Shown here: positions 29,637 through 33,938 of the stretch, in pieces | Layout: each line of letters opens with the position of its first letter | Numbering within the stretch: position 1 is the stretch's first letter | From: Candidatus Woesearchaeota archaeon | Lineage (GTDB): Archaea; Nanobdellota; Nanobdellia; Woesearchaeales; JACPBO01 | Length of the DNA: 33,938 nt | Assembly (NCBI GenBank): GCA_016180285.1 | Contig: JACPBO010000006.1 | Span: 1 to 33,938, forward strand | Direction of reading: 5' to 3' | Program-made: the position numbers and the translations under genes | Notes under the pieces: generated by a model | Databases searched by the model: none | Seen by the model: only the letters and a program-made list of their open reading frames with translations | What the model was told of the DNA's origin: nothing

Positions 29637-31132
29637 TTTTCCTCCACTGCGCATAACGGCATATAGATCTGCACAGACTGATTATAAACCAGCTCGAAGC
29701 ACCGTTCTTCTATGAAATTTAAATCTTTTATTTTGAACTCGTTTTTTGCTTCTTCTGAAAAAAGCATGTAATTGACCTTGTACTTGTTTAAAAGCTCCAA
29801 TGCAGTTATTTCTGAGTTCGTAGTAAACATGCTCTTTACATCATCAAATATTTCAGCGCTGTTTTTGACCATCAGAAAATTTGTATCAATAACGTTTTTT
29901 CTTTTTGAAATCGCATTAATCATTGTTCCTTCGTTTACTGATGCCAGAATTACGCTGCCTTCAGGAGTATTGGACTTCAGCCATAAAAAGGCATTTATTT
30001 CATCTGCGCTTGGAGCATTTTTAATTTCTGAATAAGCGTATGACAGGGAAGGTATTACTGAAGATACCACGAGCAGGAATACAACTGAAAGAAACATGTA
30101 ATTCTCATATTTTGCAAATTTTGTTTTTTCAATGTATCCGATAAAATCTTTGTAAAACTGGCTGAATAAAACAAGCAATGTAACGCTTAAAAAAATCAGC
30201 CCTATGTCGAGCTGTATAGACCTCAGCCATAACAGGAGAGAAACTGAAATTGCAAATGCTGTAAGCAGGTATATCTGCCTGTTTTTCTCCTTTAAAAGAT
30301 ACCTGTATATAATATAGACGCCGCAAATGAAGGGAATTACGCCTATTTTGTAAATTGCTTCAAGCATATTAACGCTTACAAAGTAATTCCTTAAAAGCTG
30401 CGCAGGTATGTTCTGCCATATTATGTTTATGCCGTGCATTAAAAGAGCTTTTTTGAAGAAGATGAAATAAAACCAAAATGCAAAGAACGATGAAAAAAGA
30501 GAGATTTCCAGCTCAGACCTGCTCAATTTCGTCCTTTCAATCAGCATGAAAATCAGGTAAATAACGAGAGCAAATATAAATAAAAGCATTGTTGGATAGA
30601 GAAAAGTCAGCAGCACCATGAGAAAAAGATAATGGGGCAGGTATTTCTTATTATCAGTAACCTGCATAAAGAAATAAAATGCAAGGAACAGCAGCGGAAT
30701 AATAAAAGAATATACTGAAATGCTGTTTATTGTCTGCCTGAAAAATATCGGGATGAAGCCAGATATAAATGCAGTCAGCAATGACACTTTATTGTTTTTT
30801 GTGAATTTCTTTGCTAAAAGGAAAACTACAAAAACAAGGCATGCTGCAGCTATGTTCGGAATCAGCTTTGCAGCAAGGGTTAATGGCATAAAAATAGCAA
30901 AAAAGGCAATTATGTAATGGAATGTAGGCAGGTAAATATTTGTTTTTCCGGAAAAGCTGAGATCATCATGGAATGACGGCAAGCCGGTTTGCCCTATTTT
31001 TCCAATCTCCTTTAAGTTGAAATATGCTTCGCTTGATGAGAAATAAGGCGTGGAGAATGCAAAAAACAGCCTGGTGCCTAATACAATGAGAAAGATGGCA
31101 ACCAATACCCAAACATGCTTCTTTATCTCCAT
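29633..31132 (-). CDS. GT-C-type multi-spanning membrane protein 1
   Basis: 499 residues with a first helix at about 8-27 and about eleven more, then a soluble C-terminal part (about 375-499; FLWLKSNTPEGSVILASVNEG, LLNKYKVNYMLFSEEAK) of the same design as the downstream paralogue. The first loop reads FSSSEAYFNLKEIGKIGQTG then SFSGKTNIYLPTFHYIIAF; E36 may be the acidic catalytic residue. I see no WWDYG or DK motif of AglB, so an oligosaccharyltransferase label is not justified. A TATA box AAATTATTTAAAG (about 31153-31165) lies 27 nt before the ATG, making this the leaderless first gene of the four-gene operon. Confidence 0.75.
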   Translation of the reverse strand: MEIKKHVWVLVAIFLIVLGTRLFFAFSTPYFSSSEAYFNLKEIGKIGQTGLPSFHDDLSFSGKTNIYLPTFHYIIAFFAIFMPLTLAAKLIPNIAAACLVFVVFLLAKKFTKNNKVSLLTAFISGFIPIFFRQTINSISVYSFIIPLLFLAFYFFMQVTDNKKYLPHYLFLMVLLTFLYPTMLLFIFALVIYLIFMLIERTKLSRSELEISLFSSFFAFWFYFIFFKKALLMHGINIIWQNIPAQLLRNYFVSVNMLEAIYKIGVIPFICGVYIIYRYLLKEKNRQIYLLTAFAISVSLLLWLRSIQLDIGLIFLSVTLLVLFSQFYKDFIGYIEKTKFAKYENYMFLSVVFLLVVSSVIPSLSYAYSEIKNAPSADEINAFLWLKSNTPEGSVILASVNEGTMINAISKRKNVIDTNFLMVKNSAEIFDDVKSMFTTNSEITALELLNKYKVNYMLFSEEAKNEFKIKDLNFIEERCFELVYNQSVQIYMPLCAVEEK

Positions 31133-31259
31133 ATATCGTATAGGTGAGCCTTACTTTAAATAATTTTAGAAAATGTACTGATTATTGACCACTATTGCCT
31201 CTGATTTTACAGTTACAAATCCGATAAGATGGTCGGATACATTTCTGTAAACAAAGCGG

Positions 31260-31907
31260 TCAGGCACCCTTATATAGTCTCTGGACCAATGGATCAAACT
31301 GATCACAAGTAAATGGTTTTCCTATATAATCAGATGCACCTGCCTTTAGTGCCTTTTCCTTAACATTGCTAGCACTCATCATAATAATTGGCACTTTTTG
31401 GTTGAACTTTCTTATTTCTTCAATGGCTTCTAACCCATTCATACCGGGCATACTATTATCGGTTATTATCAGGCCATAGTCGCTTTGTTTTACTCGTTGC
31501 AAAAGGTCAATGCCATTTTCCACATATTCTACTTTTGCAGGGTATACGGCGGTAATTTCCCTAAGGCCAATTTCACAGCTGCGTCTTACTCCTAAATCGT
31601 CATCTGCTACTATAATTGGTTTCATGGATGACCTATACGCAGCATTGTATAATTGTACAACCTTCTTTTCAAAAGCAGACCTTATTCTTCTAAAATCTTC
31701 CTCGCTGTTTACAGCATCAAATATCATGTTATGCATCAGACGTGAAAATATATGGGAATAAGGAGCAGGCACAAAAAGCTCTTCACTGCCATATTCGCTA
31801 AAAAAACTAAGTGAATATGTTCTTCTGCCTGGAAAATCAGCGTCACTAATATACGTTCTTAACTCCAAATAACCCTCTCCTATTGTTTTTCTTCTTAATA
31901 TTCCCAT
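31260..31907 (-). CDS. orphan response regulator with unknown N-terminal domain
   Basis: 215 residues. Residues 96-215 are a complete receiver domain: acidic pocket D102-D103-D104, phospho-acceptor D150 in IITDNSMPGMNG, S179 in MMSASN and K197 in IGKPF. Residues 1-90 form a separate domain (LRTYISDADFPGRRTYSLSFFSEYGSEELFV, then a helical stretch to YRSS) that I do not recognise. It precedes the receiver, the reverse of the usual receiver-first order, and shows no DNA-binding motif. No histidine kinase gene is in the window. A TATA-like GGTTTTTAAAC lies about 30 nt upstream. The 31133-31259 gap holds only AT-rich sequence. Confidence 0.8.
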   Translation of the reverse strand: MGILRRKTIGEGYLELRTYISDADFPGRRTYSLSFFSEYGSEELFVPAPYSHIFSRLMHNMIFDAVNSEEDFRRIRSAFEKKVVQLYNAAYRSSMKPIIVADDDLGVRRSCEIGLREITAVYPAKVEYVENGIDLLQRVKQSDYGLIITDNSMPGMNGLEAIEEIRKFNQKVPIIMMSASNVKEKALKAGASDYIGKPFTCDQFDPLVQRLYKGA

Positions 31908-31976
31908 TTTAATTACCTTGCAAGAAATACAATCTAGTTTAAAAACCTTTGTTGTCTATAAATAAACTACAATAGA

Positions 31977-31990
31977 AAAATTTATAAATA
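31977..31990 (+). promoter_or_regulatory. TATA box of the TrmB-family gene
   Basis: AAAATTTATAAATA is centred about 27 nt before ATG 32011, giving a leaderless start. Confidence 0.55.
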
Positions 31991-32010
31991 ACAGCAAATC
32001 AGTTTAAGCT

Positions 32011-32751
32011 ATGGAAAAAGAAGCCCTGATCAAAATAGGATTAAGCAACAGGGAAGCAGAAGCATACATTACCTTGCTCCAACTAGAAGAAGCATTGGCA
32101 TCGGAAATATCGGAAAGAACAAGGGAATCCAGGTCGAATGTTTATGATACCTTGAAGTCTTTGATGAACAAAGGACTTGTTTCTTATGCGATTAGAAATA
32201 ATAAAAAGTATTTCAGAGCTACTTCCCCGAATAAGCTAATAGATTTTTTAAAAGAAAAAGAGCAGGATTTACAATCAATACTGCCAAATTTATTGGCTTT
32301 GCACAGGCCAAGAAAAAAGAAAGCCGTTGTTGAAGTTTATGAAGGCGTTGAAGGAATGAAAACAATATTATTAGACATAATAAGGACGGGCAAAGACTGG
32401 CTTGGAACATCTACAGGCGGCTCAGTTAAGATTATGCCGAAACATTTCATGGAGAAAATCCACAATATGCGCGAAAAAAAGAAAATTACCTTAAGATGCT
32501 TATGCAACAAGACAAAACAAGCAATCAATAGGTGGAAACCTTATGTTGGAAGGCCCTATTTTGAAATAAGATACATTCCAGAGAAATTTCAAAGCCCAGC
32601 TACAATGTATGTATATGGCAACAAATTGGTGATTCTCATGTGGTTGGAAAAAGAGCTTCCTTTAGCGATTTCTATCCAAAGTGATGGCATCTCAAAAAGC
32701 TTTATGAAATATTTTAAATGGCTCTGGAGTATTGCAGATAAGAAAGCTTAA
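32011..32751 (+). CDS. TrmB-family transcription regulator
   Basis: 246 residues. An N-terminal winged helix (about 4-75: LIKIGLSNREAEAYITLLQLEEALASEISERT, SRSNVYDTLKSLMNKGLVSY) is followed by a short helical linker and a C-terminal effector-binding-type domain (about 105-246: AVVEVYEGVEGMKTILLDIIRTGKDWLGTS). This is the common archaeal TrmB-like layout; members often respond to sugars or their metabolites. It lies beside a UDP-sugar epimerase, so sugar-linked control is plausible but unproven. Confidence 0.83.
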   Translation: MEKEALIKIGLSNREAEAYITLLQLEEALASEISERTRESRSNVYDTLKSLMNKGLVSYAIRNNKKYFRATSPNKLIDFLKEKEQDLQSILPNLLALHRPRKKKAVVEVYEGVEGMKTILLDIIRTGKDWLGTSTGGSVKIMPKHFMEKIHNMREKKKITLRCLCNKTKQAINRWKPYVGRPYFEIRYIPEKFQSPATMYVYGNKLVILMWLEKELPLAISIQSDGISKSFMKYFKWLWSIADKKA

Positions 32752-32798
32752 GCAGTAATTTTAGAAAAATATATATAAAGCGCTGAAAATCAAGGCTT

Positions 32799-33740
32799 AT
32801 GAAGACCGTGCTTGTAACCGGCGGAGCAGGATTTGTAGGAAGCCATATAGCTGATTTATTGATTGAAAAAGGCTATAAGGTTGCAGTGGCTGATAATCTG
32901 TCGAATGGCTTTAAGGAAAATCTGAATAAAAAAGCAGTTTTCTATAATGTTGATATTCTTGATGATAAGAAATTAGATGAAGTTTTCAGCAGGGAAAAGC
33001 CGGATTTCGTAATTCATCAGGCTGCCCAGGTAAGCGTAAGGAAATCAATGGAAGACCCGATTTTTGATGCCCGCGTTAATATGATCGGAAGCGCCAATGT
33101 GTTCCTGCTTTGCAGGAAATATAAAATAAAAAAAGTTGTTTATGCCGGCTCCGGGGGGGCAAGATATGGAGAGCCGAAATACCTGCCATGCGATGAGAAG
33201 CACCCGTGTCTGCCGATTTCACCTTACGGAGTTTCAAAATATACTGCTGAGCATTTGCTGAGGGTTTTTTGCAGTGATGCGGGAATTGATTATGCTGCGT
33301 TATGCTACTCCAATGTTTACGGCCCAAGGCAGGATCCGAATGGAGAAGCAGGTGTTGTTGCTATTTTTTTGAATAATCTGCTCAAAGGAAAAGAATGCGT
33401 TATAAATGGCGATGGGGAGCAGACAAGAGATTTTGTTTATGTGAAAGATATTGCAAAAGCCAATTTAATGGCGCTTGAACAAAATACAAAAGAGAAAATT
33501 TTCAATATCGGAACAGGAAAAGAAACATCTGTTAATGAGCTTTTTAATGCGATAAAGAAGCTTCTTGGCAAAGATGCAAAAGCAGGGCATGGGGCAGCAA
33601 TTTCAGGAGAAGTGCACAGGATATACCTCGATGCCAGGCTTGCTGAAAAAGAGCTTGGATGGAAAGCAGAGCATGATCTGGAGAAAGGCTTGAAGGAGAC
33701 TGTTGAGTGGTTTAAGGGCAAATTTTCTACTCTTAAATAA
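32799..33740 (+). CDS. UDP-hexose 4-epimerase-like NAD-dependent SDR
   Basis: 313 residues, extended SDR. GGAGFVGSH (8-16) binds NAD, the catalytic pair is Y143 and K147 (SPYGVSKY), and the conserved Ser/Thr position falls in AGSGGARYGE (116-125), where two Gly replace the common SSAAVYG wording. YGPRQDPNGEAGVV and the C-terminal RDFVYVKDIAKANLMAL are typical of UDP-GlcNAc/UDP-glucose 4-epimerases of the WbpP/GalE type. Likely reaction: UDP-Glc/Gal or UDP-GlcNAc/GalNAc interconversion. A TATA-like ATATATATAAAG precedes the ATG at about 25 nt. Confidence 0.83.
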   Translation: MKTVLVTGGAGFVGSHIADLLIEKGYKVAVADNLSNGFKENLNKKAVFYNVDILDDKKLDEVFSREKPDFVIHQAAQVSVRKSMEDPIFDARVNMIGSANVFLLCRKYKIKKVVYAGSGGARYGEPKYLPCDEKHPCLPISPYGVSKYTAEHLLRVFCSDAGIDYAALCYSNVYGPRQDPNGEAGVVAIFLNNLLKGKECVINGDGEQTRDFVYVKDIAKANLMALEQNTKEKIFNIGTGKETSVNELFNAIKKLLGKDAKAGHGAAISGEVHRIYLDARLAEKELGWKAEHDLEKGLKETVEWFKGKFSTLK

Positions 33741-33754
33741 TTAAATATTTATAG
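33741..33754 (+). promoter_or_regulatory. TATA box of the last, partial gene
   Basis: TTAAATATTTATAG is centred about 28 nt before ATG 33777. Confidence 0.5.
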
Positions 33755-33776
33755 AAGCACGTATTTCTAATTGTCT

Positions 33777-33938
33777 ATGGGGTCAACGCATAATTTTGTA
33801 GATAAAAATGGAATTTTTATTCCACAGATGGGCTCGATTGGGGGGAAAAGCGGAGGCTTAGTCAGATCCTTAGACATGCTTGGTGATGTTGGTTACAAAG
33901 CCCCCCCATCAATATTAATCCCGGCAGAAAGTCTTGAT
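33777..33938 (+). CDS. start of a PEP-synthase/PPDK-like gene, truncated by the window
   Basis: The first 54 codons read MGSTHNFVDKNGIFIPQMGS, then IGGKSGGLVRSLDMLG and YKAPPSILIPAESLD before the window ends. A GGKxxGL stretch followed by a proline-rich P-P-S-x-L-I-P segment resembles the N-terminal ATP-grasp domain of pyruvate phosphate dikinase/PEP synthase (GGKGANLGEL...VPPGFVI). The match is short and the rest is missing, so the name is tentative. It has its own TATA box. Confidence 0.4.
   Translation, partial: MGSTHNFVDKNGIFIPQMGSIGGKSGGLVRSLDMLGDVGYKAPPSILIPAESLD

Noticed and set aside
29633-31132. AglB/STT3 oligosaccharyltransferase label for the GT-C proteins
   Set aside because: No WWDYG or DK motif was found in either protein, so only a general GT-C call is justified.
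1-33938. CRISPR array or tRNA genes
   Set aside because: No regularly spaced direct repeats were seen, and no cloverleaf with TTCRA-type T-loop and acceptor pairing was recognised by eye; a tRNA scan would be decisive.

Overview
This AT-rich window (about 34 kb) reads as an archaeal chromosome segment, most likely from a DPANN lineage of the Woesearchaeota/Pacearchaeota kind. The evidence is the archaeal-type free-standing 5S rRNA, the TATA-box promoters that often sit 25-30 nt before a start codon (leaderless mRNAs), and the archaeal regulators (Lrp-type, TrmB, MBF1, an ArsR-like HTH joined to an S-layer-type domain). An Fap7-type kinase and a polyprenyl-phosphate-sugar glycosylation module point the same way. 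The lineage is inferred from gene content and cannot be proven here.

Layout. 1-5.1 kb: the 3' end of a bacterial-type S21 ribosomal protein gene, an Lrp-like regulator, and nucleotide-sugar genes (GDP-mannose dehydratase-like SDR, sugar-1-P nucleotidyltransferase, UDP-glucose dehydrogenase, and a ribbon-helix-helix/nucleotidyltransferase fusion). 5.1-10.8 kb is accessory: a wHTH/RelE toxin-antitoxin pair, 5S rRNA, two tandem palindromic elements, a Fic protein, a BglII-family restriction-modification pair, an RqcH-like gene lacking its C-terminal half, and an orphan gene. 10.8-15 kb: a translationally coupled glmU-glmS-glmR(yvcK) operon for UDP-GlcNAc; glmU carries two palindromic inserts in frame. 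15-20.7 kb: S-layer-domain regulator, a membrane orphan, Fap7-like kinase, and an ABC-2 exporter pair. 20.7-23.4 kb is accessory again: small orphans, two decayed genes, a HEPN/MNT pair with a clear inverted-repeat operator, and MBF1. 23.4-31.1 kb: cell-surface glycosylation, with a Dol-P-mannose-synthase-like GT2 plus GT-C enzyme on the plus strand and a four-gene minus-strand operon (two GT-C membrane proteins, a processive GT2, a membrane-anchored thioredoxin-fold protein). 31.2-33.9 kb: orphan response regulator, TrmB regulator, GalE-like epimerase, and the start of a probable PEP-synthase-like gene.

The unifying theme is nucleotide-sugar supply (Ugd, GMD/GalE-like SDRs, GlmS/GlmU, other nucleotidyltransferases) feeding surface glycan assembly, with toxin-antitoxin, restriction and repeat elements between. 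The strongest candidates for something undescribed are: (i) a GC-rich, roughly 110-nt foldable element present twice, each time in a divergent intergenic region beside a sugar nucleotidyltransferase gene; (ii) palindromic elements, two of which have entered the glmU reading frame; (iii) the GlmU-GlmS-GlmR triad in an archaeon; and (iv) the RHH-nucleotidyltransferase fusion.
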